Source of the DNA: Anaerolineae bacterium
GTDB taxonomy: Bacteria; Chloroflexota; Anaerolineae; Aggregatilineales; Phototrophicaceae
Direction of reading: 5' to 3'
DNA length: 8,249 bases
NCBI GenBank assembly: GCA_025454715.1
Contig: JALONY010000051.1
Span: 1-8,249, forward strand
Shown here: piece after piece, positions 1-6,304 of the stretch
Position numbering within the stretch: position 1 is the first letter of the stretch
Layout of the letters: every line of letters starts with the position of its first letter
The notes under the pieces: generated by a model
What the model saw: the letters and a program-made list of their open reading frames with translations, nothing else
Told to the model about the DNA's origin: nothing
Databases searched by the model: none
Program-made: the position numbers and the translations under genes

Positions 1-632
1 GGGAAGTGGATGGGGACTTCGGCCATCTTGTAGCCCAAGCGTGACGCCAAGTACGCCAGCTCGACCATGAAGACATAGCCGTTGCTCTTGAGGCGCGACA
101 AGCCCAAGCCTTGGAGCGCGCTGCGCCGCCACATCCGAAAGCCGCCGGTGGCGTCGTTGATGGGCAAGCCCAGCAGGTAGCGCACATACACCTTGTTGGC
201 GAACGCGCTCAGCATTTTGCGGTGCACGCCCCACTTCTCGTCCACGCCGCCGCCCGCCACATAGCGCGACCCCTGCACCACGTCCGCGCCGTTGTTCAGG
301 GCTTGCAGCATGGCGGGGACGTACTTGGGCTGATGGCTGAAATCGGTGTCCATCTGGAGCACGATGTCGGCGCCGTCGGCCAGCGCCCGCTCGAAACCGG
401 CGATGTAAGCCGGGCCGAGGCCGCTCTTTTGGGCGCGGTGGAGCACCCCCACCCGCCCGACGTGCTGTTGCGCGAGGCGGTCGGCGATTTGGCCGGTGCC
501 GTCGGGCGAATTGTCATCGACCACCAAGACGTGCAGCTCGGCGGGCAAGGTGAGCGACAACAGCTCACCCACCAACAACTCGAGGTTTTCGGCTTCATTA
601 TACGTCGGCAAGACGACTGTCAGTTTGGGCAT
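1..632 (-). CDS. Polyprenol/dolichol-phosphate mannosyltransferase-like GT2 glycosyltransferase (C-terminus cut off by window edge)
   Basis: Family 2 glycosyltransferase of the dolichol-phosphate mannose synthase type. These enzymes move mannose (or another hexose) from a nucleotide sugar to a polyprenyl phosphate at the inner face of the cytoplasmic membrane, supplying glycosylation or envelope glycan assembly. The visible 210 residues begin MPKLTVVLPTYNEAEN, a standard GT-A start. VVDDNSPDGTG lies at about 37-47. The metal/nucleotide-binding motif is MDTDFSH at 94-100 (DTD, residues 95-97), followed by QPKYVP, very like the MDADLSHHPKFIP of known synthases. DATGGFRMW at 160-168 matches the conserved acceptor-side loop. 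The reading frame is open to the left edge, where it stops at IHFP. Short family members are about 230-260 residues, so perhaps 20-50 residues, or a further membrane domain, are missing. No clear Shine-Dalgarno precedes the ATG. It is divergent from htpG. The family call is firm; the exact sugar and acceptor are inferred. Confidence 0.9.
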   Translation of the reverse strand, partial: MPKLTVVLPTYNEAENLELLVGELLSLTLPAELHVLVVDDNSPDGTGQIADRLAQQHVGRVGVLHRAQKSGLGPAYIAGFERALADGADIVLQMDTDFSHQPKYVPAMLQALNNGADVVQGSRYVAGGGVDEKWGVHRKMLSAFANKVYVRYLLGLPINDATGGFRMWRRSALQGLGLSRLKSNGYVFMVELAYLASRLGYKMAEVPIHF

Positions 633-696
633 GATGGGTCACTTTGCGAACACGGCACGAGGGGTGTGGGCAGCGCGTGTGCCCAGCACGGCGCTT

Positions 697-727
697 AGTG
701 TAAACCAAAACCGGCGCGATTTTCATA
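697..727 (-). promoter_or_regulatory. Weak candidate promoter for the GT2 gene
   Basis: On the minus strand TACACT (697-702) could be a -10 element, about 64 nt upstream of the ATG at 632. Seventeen bases further upstream TGAAAA is a poor -35 (3 of 6 consensus bases). The 633-805 region must hold start signals for two divergent genes and I see no better minus-strand candidate, apart from TAAAAT at 732-737, which also lacks a good -35. No CIRCE-type inverted repeat, the usual heat-shock operator, is visible in the region. Confidence 0.2.
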
Positions 728-744
728 CGGAATTTTAACTGGGC

Positions 745-755
745 TATGGTATAAG
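745..755 (+). promoter_or_regulatory. Candidate -10 region for htpG
   Basis: The bases TATGGTATAAG contain TATAAG (750-755) and the overlapping TATGGT (745-750). Both are plausible -10 hexamers in the only AT-rich stretch between the two divergent genes. No TTGACA-like -35 sits at a normal spacing. Transcription from here would give a leader of about 45-50 nt. HtpG is often heat-induced, but no known heat-shock operator or alternative-sigma signature is recognisable. Confidence 0.35.
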
Positions 756-794
756 CAAGGGCTGACACGGAACGCCTGCCAGACGGTTGCGTTT

Positions 795-800
795 AGGAGG
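795..800 (+). promoter_or_regulatory. Consensus Shine-Dalgarno AGGAGG for htpG
   Basis: A perfect AGGAGG is followed by a run of T. It lies 5 nt before an in-frame TTG (806), 11 nt before ATG (812) and 20 nt before a second ATG (821). This limits the start to 806 or 812. I prefer ATG 812 because 11 nt is still workable and ATG is the stronger start codon; TTG 806 would add only two residues. Confidence 0.85.
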
Positions 801-811
801 TTTTTTTGACC

Positions 812-2695
812 ATGACCGAGATGCCCACCGACTCGACGACTTACGCTTTTCAAGCCGAAATCCAGCAAGTCTTGCACATCCTCGTGCATTCGCTCTACAC
901 CGAGCGCGAGATTTTCCTACGCGAACTCGTCTCGAACGCCTCGGACGCGCTCAGCCGCGCCCAGTTCCAAGCCCTGACCGACCGCGACATGCGCGACCTC
1001 GACGCCGCGCTGGACGTGCGCGTGACCTTCGACGAGGCCGCCGGAACCCTGACGGTCAGCGATACCGGCATCGGGATGACCCGCGACGACCTGATCAACA
1101 ACCTCGGCGTGATTGCCAAGAGCGGCGCCAAAGCCTTCATCGAGGCGATGCAGGCCGCCCAGAACAAGGACGTTGCCCAGAACGTGATTGGGCAGTTCGG
1201 CGTCGGCTTCTACTCGGTGTTCATGGCCGCCGACCACGTGCGCGTGGTGACGCAGAGCCACCGCCCCGACGAACCGGCGTGGGCGTGGGAGTGCGACGGT
1301 GGCACGTCCTACACCATCGCCCCTGCCGAGCGCGCACGGCGCGGCACCGACATCATCGTCACGCTCAAGCCGGACGCCCGCGATTTGCTGGTGGCGTGGA
1401 AAATCAAGGACATCATCCGCAAGCACAGCGATTACGTCAGCTTCCCGATTTTCGTCGGGGATGAGGACAGCCCGACCAACCAACAGACCGCGCTGTGGCG
1501 GCGCGACCCCAAGACGGTCGAGGCCGCGCAATACAACGACCTGTACAAGACGCTGACCTACGATTTTGCCGACCCGCTCAAGGTCATCCACCTGCGCGCC
1601 GAGATGCCGCTGGAGTTCTATACCCTGCTGTTCGTGCCGTCCAGCAACCAGCCCTCGATGTTCAACCAGCGCAAGCAACCCGGCCTCAAGCTGTATGCGC
1701 GTAAGGTCTTGATTCAGGAATACTGCACCGACCTGCTGCCGGAATACCTGTCGTTCGTGCAGGGGGTGGTCGATAGTGAAGACCTGCCGCTCAACGTCAG
1801 CCGCGAGACGGTGCGCGCCGACGCGCTGATGGCGCAACTGCGGCGCGCCATCACCAAGCGCGTGCTGAGCGAGCTGCGCAAGATGAGCGAGAACGAGGCC
1901 GAGCGCTACGCGATGGTGTTCGAGAACTTCGGGCGGTTCATCAAGCAAGGCGTGGCGCTCAGCCCGCAGGACAAGGACGACTTGTTGCCGCTCTTGCTCT
2001 TCCCGACCACCCACGACGACAGCCACACCCCCGCCCGCCTGAGCGATTACGTCGGGCGGATGGTGCAGAACCAGCGCGACATCTACTACATCGTGGCCGA
2101 TGACCTGATGAGCGCCCGCAACAGCCCGCACCTCGAGGCGTTCACCCAGCGCGGCATCGAGGTCTTGTTCCTGACCGACCCGGTAGACCCGATCATGTTG
2201 ACCGCGTTAGAGGCGTTCGACGGCCACACCCTGCGGAGCGTGGACGATTCCGCAATCGACCTGAGCGAGGTCGGGACGCTGCAAGACACCCCCGACCAGC
2301 CCGAGCCGGTGGCCGAGGACGTGTTCGAGACCGTGCGCCAGCATTTCGAGCAGGTCTTGGGCGAGCGGGTGCTGGGGGTGCGCGCCAGCAAGACGCTGGT
2401 GGGCAGCGCGGCGCGCCTCGTCAGCGGGGAGGAGAGCGGGGCGCAAGGGCAGATGTTCCGCGTCAACCGCCTGCTCCAGCGCGATTATGAGTTGCCGGTC
2501 AAGCAACTGGAGCTGAACCCGCGCCACCCGCTCATCCACAACCTCGGGCGGTTGCTGGCCAGCGGCGACGCGCTGGTCGATGTGGTGGTCGAGCAGGTGT
2601 TCGAGACCGCCCAGCTACAAGACGGCATCCACCCCGACCCGGCCAGCATGGCGCAGCGCATCACGCAATTGATGGAAGCCGCCACCCGCCGCTAG
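812..2695 (+). CDS. htpG: Molecular chaperone HtpG (bacterial Hsp90)
   Basis: ATP-dependent cytosolic homodimeric chaperone that remodels client proteins, often together with the DnaK system. The protein has 627 residues from ATG 812 (629 if TTG 806 is used), close to the 624 of the E. coli protein, so it is full length. The N-terminal GHKL ATPase domain (about 1-220) has ELVSNASDA, with the catalytic Glu38, Mg-binding Asn42 and Asp45, then SDTGIGMT with nucleotide-binding Asp84, and the lid/glycine motif GQFGVGF at 127-133. The middle domain contains NVSRE, whose Arg331 matches the ATP-contacting arginine of Hsp90 (yeast Arg380). The C-terminal dimerisation domain is present and includes NPRHPLI; there is no eukaryotic MEEVD tail. 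The gene stands alone: a divergent neighbour lies upstream, and a strong hairpin plus a convergent gene follow. The SD is perfect. The long open frames antisense to it look like GC-codon shadows. The identification is secure. Confidence 0.98.
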   Translation: MTEMPTDSTTYAFQAEIQQVLHILVHSLYTEREIFLRELVSNASDALSRAQFQALTDRDMRDLDAALDVRVTFDEAAGTLTVSDTGIGMTRDDLINNLGVIAKSGAKAFIEAMQAAQNKDVAQNVIGQFGVGFYSVFMAADHVRVVTQSHRPDEPAWAWECDGGTSYTIAPAERARRGTDIIVTLKPDARDLLVAWKIKDIIRKHSDYVSFPIFVGDEDSPTNQQTALWRRDPKTVEAAQYNDLYKTLTYDFADPLKVIHLRAEMPLEFYTLLFVPSSNQPSMFNQRKQPGLKLYARKVLIQEYCTDLLPEYLSFVQGVVDSEDLPLNVSRETVRADALMAQLRRAITKRVLSELRKMSENEAERYAMVFENFGRFIKQGVALSPQDKDDLLPLLLFPTTHDDSHTPARLSDYVGRMVQNQRDIYYIVADDLMSARNSPHLEAFTQRGIEVLFLTDPVDPIMLTALEAFDGHTLRSVDDSAIDLSEVGTLQDTPDQPEPVAEDVFETVRQHFEQVLGERVLGVRASKTLVGSAARLVSGEESGAQGQMFRVNRLLQRDYELPVKQLELNPRHPLIHNLGRLLASGDALVDVVVEQVFETAQLQDGIHPDPASMAQRITQLMEAATRR

Positions 2696-2710
2696 GGCAT
2701 CACACCCAAA

Positions 2711-2745
2711 ACACAGGCCGCCCCGTGTGTTGGGGCGGCCTGTGT
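2711..2745. terminator. Bidirectional intrinsic terminator between htpG and the CHRD gene
   Basis: A perfect 14-bp inverted repeat (arms 2711-2724 and 2732-2745, ACACAGGCCGCCCC and its complement) encloses a 7-nt loop. On the plus strand the stem is followed by CGTTTAT, a short T-rich tail. On the minus strand it is followed by TTTTGGGTG. It sits 15 nt after the htpG stop and 16 nt from the stop of the convergent gene, exactly where a shared terminator is expected. The U-tracts are short, so efficiency may differ between the two directions. Confidence 0.88.
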
Positions 2746-2761
2746 CGTTTATGCGCCGTAC

Positions 2762-3550
2762 CTAGTCCGCGCTGGGGGCAACCGCGACCGTCACCGGCGT
2801 AAACCGCCCGCGGATGTCGCCGAAATAGGTTTGACCTGCCGTGTGCAGGTTAAAATATAAATCGCCCTCGCGTGCGATGTATTCCAGACCGGCGATGTTC
2901 TTGACCTTATCGGTCGGCAGGGCGGGCACGATGGGGCAACCCGCCGTGAACAGCCCAATCAGGCCGTCGGACTCGGCCAAGACCGCCTCGATATCGGCGT
3001 TGGTGATTTCGATGGCCAGCGACCCGTCGGCCATGTACTCGGCCACGTTGCCCGCCCGCCCGAAGTCGATGATGATCGGCCCCAACTGCCCGGGGCGGCC
3101 ACAGTGCAGGTGCATCATCACCACGTCCTCCAAAATCACCCCCTCGACCTGCAAATAGACGTAAGCGCGGCTGAGGTCGTTGGTGAAGGCGAGGCTGGCG
3201 TGCCCATGCGACGGGCGCTGGTCACGCGGCACCGATTCCTTGGTCGAACGAAACTGCGACGGGATGAAGCTGGGGGTATCGGCCTCCTCGCCGCCTTGCT
3301 GGTGCGGGCTGAGGAACGCTTGATAGACCGCGCCAATCTCGCGCCCCAAGCTCGGGTCAAGCGGGACGGGGCTGGCGCTGGTCAGCTCGGGGCGCGGGGC
3401 GCTGACGACCGGCGTGTGGTCGTCGTGGGCTTCGGCGCTGGCGTCGCCGCCACCCTGCCCAGCCACCACCAACAACACGACAAACGCACCCAAGAGCAGT
3501 ATGATCAACACACTTTGTAAGCCGGACGGCGATTTGGACGACTCGGACAT
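2762..3550 (-). CDS. Membrane-anchored CHRD-domain protein
   Basis: Predicted exported protein of 262 residues, tethered to the membrane by its N-terminus. Residues 1-11 are a short polar Ser/Lys head, and 12-30 form a hydrophobic helix (VLIILLLGAFVVLLVVA) that looks like an uncleaved signal anchor. Residues 32-110 form a low-complexity linker rich in Pro, Ser, Asp and Glu. Residues about 115-252 match the CHRD family (named from chordin; widespread in bacterial secreted proteins, function unknown). Support is the MHLHCGRPGQLGP motif (146-158) and the closing LYFNLHTAG...GDIRGRF (231-250), a typical CHRD ending. His147, His149 and His236 could bind a metal, and Cys150/Cys205 could form a disulfide; both ideas are inference. 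The frame stays open upstream to about 3703, but start MSESSKSP at 3550 is preferred. It has AAGGAA 9 nt upstream and puts the hydrophobic segment at the N-terminus, whereas the longer version would run over nfi. Probably monocistronic. Confidence 0.85.
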   Translation of the reverse strand: MSESSKSPSGLQSVLIILLLGAFVVLLVVAGQGGGDASAEAHDDHTPVVSAPRPELTSASPVPLDPSLGREIGAVYQAFLSPHQQGGEEADTPSFIPSQFRSTKESVPRDQRPSHGHASLAFTNDLSRAYVYLQVEGVILEDVVMMHLHCGRPGQLGPIIIDFGRAGNVAEYMADGSLAIEITNADIEAVLAESDGLIGLFTAGCPIVPALPTDKVKNIAGLEYIAREGDLYFNLHTAGQTYFGDIRGRFTPVTVAVAPSAD

Positions 3551-3595
3551 GGTGGGGGGTTCCTTGCGGTGGGATACAATAGGGGTGAGCATAGC
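3551..3595. promoter_or_regulatory. Compact divergent start region between the CHRD gene and nfi
   Basis: Only 45 bp separate the two divergent start codons. On the minus strand AAGGAA (3560-3565) is a good Shine-Dalgarno, 9 nt from the CHRD ATG. On the plus strand AGGGGTGAG (3581-3589) serves nfi, 6-10 nt from ATG 3596. TACAAT (3575-3580, plus) and TATTGT (3576-3581, minus) overlap as -10-like hexamers. However, a start site driven by the plus one would leave most of the nfi Shine-Dalgarno outside the transcript, so at least the nfi promoter may really lie further upstream, inside the CHRD gene. No convincing -35 was found. Confidence 0.4.
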
Positions 3596-4282
3596 ATGAG
3601 CGACGAAACATTGCGACGGGTTAACGGGGTGCCACACCGCTGGGATGTCACGCCTGCCGAGGCGGTGGCGCTCCAACGCAGCTTGGCCGCCCAGCTCGAC
3701 CATGCCCGCCCGCTCGACCTCGCGGCGGTGCGCGTGGTGGCCGGGGTCGATGTCAGCGTGCGGGATGACCGTTCGACAGCGGCCATCGTGGCGCTGTCGT
3801 TCCCCGCGTTAGAGGTGTTGGAGGTCGCGATGGCGGATTTGCCGACCCGTTTCCCCTATGTGCCCGGCTTGCTCAGCTTCCGCGAGGGCGAGGTGATTTT
3901 GGCCGCGCACGCCCGCCTGACCTGCCAGCCCGACGCCTATCTGTTCGACGGCATGGGGCGCATTCACCCGCGCCGGATTGGGGTGGCCAGCCACTTGGGG
4001 TTGTGGTTGCAACAGCCGACGGTCGGGGTGGGCAAGACGCACCTGCTGGGCGAGTATGCCCCACCGCCCGACCAGCGCGGCGGCTGGTCGCCGTTGACCG
4101 ATGCGGGCGAGGTGTTGGGCGCGGTCGTCCGCACGCGGGCGGGGGTCAAGCCGGTGTATGTGTCGTCTGGCCACCGCATCGACCTCGAGTCGGGGTTGGC
4201 GCTGGTGATGGCGTGCACATCGCGCTACCGCCTGCCGGAGCCCATCCGCGCCGCGCACCGTGCGGCAGGTCGTCTGTCGTGA
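3596..4282 (+). CDS. nfi: Endonuclease V (deoxyinosine 3' endonuclease)
   Basis: DNA repair nuclease that recognises deaminated adenine (hypoxanthine), and more weakly other lesions, and nicks the second phosphodiester bond on the 3' side using Mg2+. The protein has 228 residues (E. coli Nfi has about 223), so it is complete. The family motifs are all present in order: GVDVS with metal-binding Asp52; FPYVPGLLSFRE (86-97) with wedge Tyr88 and catalytic Glu97; FDGMGRIHPRR (117-127) with Asp118 and His124; GVGK with Lys147; RTRAGVKPVYVSSGH (179-193); and YRLPEPIRAAH (211-221) ending in the likely catalytic His221. The DGMG loop has Met where Gln is common, a mild variation. An upstream in-frame GTG at 3569 would add nine residues; I chose ATG 3596 because AGGGGTGAG lies just before it. 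The gene stands alone, divergent from the CHRD gene, and nothing in the context suggests a role beyond general repair. Confidence 0.96.
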   Translation: MSDETLRRVNGVPHRWDVTPAEAVALQRSLAAQLDHARPLDLAAVRVVAGVDVSVRDDRSTAAIVALSFPALEVLEVAMADLPTRFPYVPGLLSFREGEVILAAHARLTCQPDAYLFDGMGRIHPRRIGVASHLGLWLQQPTVGVGKTHLLGEYAPPPDQRGGWSPLTDAGEVLGAVVRTRAGVKPVYVSSGHRIDLESGLALVMACTSRYRLPEPIRAAHRAAGRLS

Positions 4283-4332
4283 GATTTAGCCGCCATTTTA
4301 TGGTTTGCGGGGGCGGGTCTTGGTGGAAAATC

Positions 4333-4346
4333 ATGACGATTCTCCG
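4333..4346 (+). repeat. Copy 1 of a 14-bp motif shared with the S1 upstream region
   Basis: ATGACGATTCTCCG here matches ATGATAATTCTCCG at 6858-6871 in 12 of 14 positions. It sits in the 142-bp gap between nfi and the dehydrogenase gene, 34 bp upstream of the TATAGT box, a spacing close to that of copy 2 (31 bp before TATACT). It could be a shared regulator site, or chance. Confidence 0.35.
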
Positions 4347-4380
4347 CACGCTACGCCCCGCGCACCCGCCCGTCCTGTGC

Positions 4381-4386
4381 TATAGT
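4381..4386 (+). promoter_or_regulatory. Candidate -10 box (TATAGT) of the dehydrogenase-TPR operon
   Basis: GCTATAGTCGTGAC matches, around the hexamer, GCTATAATCATGCC upstream of the phosphoribosyltransferase gene. The distance to the start codon is also nearly equal (38 nt here, 39 nt there). No recognisable -35 lies 16-18 bp upstream, where the sequence is very GC-rich. A Shine-Dalgarno GAGGA follows at 4408-4412, 12 nt from ATG 4425. Apart from this box and the 14-bp motif, I see no convincing terminator for nfi in the 4283-4424 gap. Confidence 0.5.
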
Positions 4387-4424
4387 CGTGACATCACACG
4401 CACCCGCGAGGACGAGACCCACCC

Positions 4425-5441
4425 ATGCCCGACACCGACGCCAAACCGCGCATCGTCGTCAAATCGGCCATCAGCGACGCCCTGCTGGCCGACCTGCGCG
4501 ACATCGCGCCCGACTACCGCATCGACCGCTACCCCGACAGCGTGCCCAACAGCATTTGGGCAGAGGCCGAAATCGTCTTTACCGGTCGCATCCTGCCCAC
4601 CCCCGAACAAGCCCCGCGCTTGCGTTGGGTGCAATTGGCCTCGGCGGGTTTCGATTGGGCGCTCAAGACCCCGTTGGGGCAAGCCGCCGACATCGACCTG
4701 ACCTCGACCAGCGGGATGCACGCCACCCCGATTGCCGAGTATTGCTTGGGGATGATGCTGGCGCTCAACCTCAAATTGCCGCTCATGCTCGATTTTCAGC
4801 GCAAGGGCGAATGGCCCAAGCGCCCATCGCCGTTCGGCCCCGCCCCGTTGCGCGGCAAGACGGTCGGCATCGTCGGCTACGGCAGCATCGGGCGCGAGCT
4901 GGCGCGCCAATGCGACGCGCTGGGCATGACCGTGTTGGCGGCCAAGCGCGACGTGAAGAAGCTGGAGATGCGCGACGGCTGGGCAGAGCCCGGCACCGGC
5001 GACCCGACCGGCGACCTGCCCGCCCGCGTCTACCCGGGGCAGGCGGTGGCGACCATGGCCAAAGATTGCGATGTCTTGGTCATCACCACCCCGCTGACGC
5101 CCGACACCCGCCACCTGATCGATTTGCGCGTGCTGGAGGCGATGAAATCGACCGCATTCCTCATCAACATCGCCCGCGGCGACGTGGTTGACGAAGTGGC
5201 GCTCATCCACATGTTGCAAACCGGCGGCATCGCCGGTGCCGCCCTCGACGTGTTCAGCGAGGAACCCTTGCCCAACACCAGCCCGTTGTGGGCGTTGCCC
5301 AACGTCATCGTCAGCCCGCACATCTCGGGCGACCTGCCCGACTATTTCGAGCGGGCGGGGCGGGTGTTCGCCGAGAACCTGCGCCGCTACGTCGAAAAAC
5401 GCCCGCTCATCAACCTGCTCGACCGCGCCAAAGGGTACTAG
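4425..5441 (+). CDS. D-isomer-specific 2-hydroxyacid dehydrogenase family protein
   Basis: Cytosolic NAD(P)H-dependent oxidoreductase that interconverts a D-2-hydroxy acid and a 2-keto acid (the family includes glyoxylate/hydroxypyruvate reductase and phosphoglycerate dehydrogenase). Its 338 residues are complete. Residues 1-100 and the C-terminal end form the substrate-binding domain. The Rossmann domain begins at GKTVGIVGYGSIGREL, with GYGSIG at 151-156. The catalytic triad is in place: Arg251 in NIARGDVVDE, Glu280 in DVFSEEPLP and His299 in VSPHISG, with the usual 29- and 19-residue spacings. The second Rossmann strand ends AAKR (172-175) rather than in an acidic residue, which suggests NADP(H) preference (inference). 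Between this strand and CDVLVITTPLT (215-225) there are about 40 residues, longer than in the classic enzymes, with a Gly/Pro/Thr-rich insert. There is no ACT domain, so it is not a standard serine-pathway SerA; the substrate cannot be told. The TPR gene follows after 4 bp. Confidence 0.93.
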   Translation: MPDTDAKPRIVVKSAISDALLADLRDIAPDYRIDRYPDSVPNSIWAEAEIVFTGRILPTPEQAPRLRWVQLASAGFDWALKTPLGQAADIDLTSTSGMHATPIAEYCLGMMLALNLKLPLMLDFQRKGEWPKRPSPFGPAPLRGKTVGIVGYGSIGRELARQCDALGMTVLAAKRDVKKLEMRDGWAEPGTGDPTGDLPARVYPGQAVATMAKDCDVLVITTPLTPDTRHLIDLRVLEAMKSTAFLINIARGDVVDEVALIHMLQTGGIAGAALDVFSEEPLPNTSPLWALPNVIVSPHISGDLPDYFERAGRVFAENLRRYVEKRPLINLLDRAKGY

Positions 5442-5445
5442 CCCC

Positions 5446-6255
5446 ATGACCGACCTGCTCATGACCGTCAACGCCCTGCTGATGGACGGCGATACCACCG
5501 CCGCCCTCGCCCAATTGGACGACCACCTCGCCGCCCACCCCGACGACACCGCCGCCCGCCGCGCCCGTGCCGAGTTGCACGTCGCCTTGCACACCCCAGA
5601 CCACCTGCACGCCGCCCTCGACGATTTCGCCCACATCGAGGCCGAGCGCACCGCGAACGATTGCCTGTATCTGGCGCGCATTTATGACCTACTCGGCCTC
5701 GCCGACCCCGCCCTCGCGGTCTTGCACGCTGGCCTCGCGCTCGACCCGACCCACCCGCGCCTGCTCCAACGCCTCGCCGAGGTGCTGTTGGCACAGGGGC
5801 GCTTCCGCGACTCACTCGACCAAATCGACAAACTGCCGCGGGATTGGCGTCAGCTCCAGATGGTCGGCGATGTCTTGTTCGACCTCGGGCTGGCGCACAA
5901 TATGGGGCGCGAGCAAGCCATCATCGCCTATACCTCGGCGCTGGACATCTTGCCGCTCCAGCAATGGGCGAAGCCGTTTCGGGCGAGGATGCACCTGCGC
6001 CTCGCCAACATCCACCAGCGCCTCGGCGACCACAAGGCGGTCGAGCGCGAGGCCGCCGCCGCCGCCAAGCTCATCCCCGATGAGCCCGCCGTGCTGTTCT
6101 ATCAAGGCTGGGCACAGGTCAAGCGGGGCAAGCCCGAGCGCGCCCTCCCCCTGCTCCAAAAAGCCTTCGCCAAGGCCGCCGACCCCATCCGTGACGAGTT
6201 CCGCCAGACATTGGCCGCCGACCCGAGCTGTGCGGCGTTGCTAGACTCGTTGTAA
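5446..6255 (+). CDS. Tetratricopeptide-repeat (TPR) protein
   Basis: A protein of 269 residues made almost wholly of paired amphipathic helices of the TPR type, a protein-protein interaction scaffold. There is no signal peptide or membrane segment, so it is probably cytosolic. Recognisable repeat units lie at about 4-34 (ALLMDGDTTAALAQLDDHL), 70-103 (LARIYDLLGLADPALAVL...ALDP), 104-137 (LLQRLAEVLLAQGRFRDSL), 180-213 (LRLANIHQRLGDHKAV) and 214-246 (FYQGWAQVKRGKPERALPLL), with degenerate units between. No catalytic domain is attached. The start at 5446 is the first ATG after the dehydrogenase stop (5439-5441). AAGGG at 5431-5435, inside the end of that gene, is a usable but weak Shine-Dalgarno, and the 4-bp gap implies co-transcription and translational coupling. 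The same frame is open further left inside the dehydrogenase gene, but that part is a shadow without TPR character. Role and partners are unknown. Confidence 0.85.
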   Translation: MTDLLMTVNALLMDGDTTAALAQLDDHLAAHPDDTAARRARAELHVALHTPDHLHAALDDFAHIEAERTANDCLYLARIYDLLGLADPALAVLHAGLALDPTHPRLLQRLAEVLLAQGRFRDSLDQIDKLPRDWRQLQMVGDVLFDLGLAHNMGREQAIIAYTSALDILPLQQWAKPFRARMHLRLANIHQRLGDHKAVEREAAAAAKLIPDEPAVLFYQGWAQVKRGKPERALPLLQKAFAKAADPIRDEFRQTLAADPSCAALLDSL

Positions 6256-6265
6256 GCGCTATAAT
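6238..6265 (+). promoter_or_regulatory. Promoter of the phosphoribosyltransferase gene
   Basis: A perfect TATAAT (6260-6265) lies 16 bp after TTGCTA (6238-6243), which matches 4 of 6 bases of TTGACA. The -35 overlaps the last codons of the TPR gene, whose stop is 6253-6255. The ATG at 6305 is 39 nt beyond the -10 box. So despite the short 49-bp gap, this gene probably has its own transcription start. The Shine-Dalgarno is weak (AGAAAG, about 6289-6294). Confidence 0.6.
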
Positions 6266-6304
6266 CATGCCCCGTTGCACCGTTGACCAGAAAGCACCCC
6301 GCCC

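Noticed and set aside
633..811. CIRCE/HrcA-type heat-shock operator before htpG
   Set aside because: No inverted repeat resembling TTAGCACTC-N9-GAGTGCTAA was found.
917..2131. 404-codon open frame antisense to htpG
   Set aside because: Low-complexity, His/Val/Gly-rich product with no recognisable domain; it is the complement of a gene with full conserved motifs. Long antisense frames are expected from GC-rich third positions.
3551..3703. 51-residue N-terminal extension of the CHRD protein
   Set aside because: It would overlap the nfi coding region and bury the signal anchor; ATG 3550 has a well-placed AAGGAA.
4311..4371. GGGCGGGT / ACCCGCCC inverted repeat after nfi, considered as a terminator
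   Set aside because: The 45-nt loop is too long and no T-run follows; an 8-bp GC match is easy to get by chance in this composition.
5188..5445. N-terminal extension of the TPR frame into the dehydrogenase gene
   Set aside because: The added residues are Cys/Ser/Pro-rich with no helix-repeat character and overlap the dehydrogenase catalytic region in another frame.
4380..5681. 433-codon open frame antisense to the dehydrogenase and start of the TPR gene
   Set aside because: No family resemblance, composition typical of a shadow, and it overlaps two well-supported genes.
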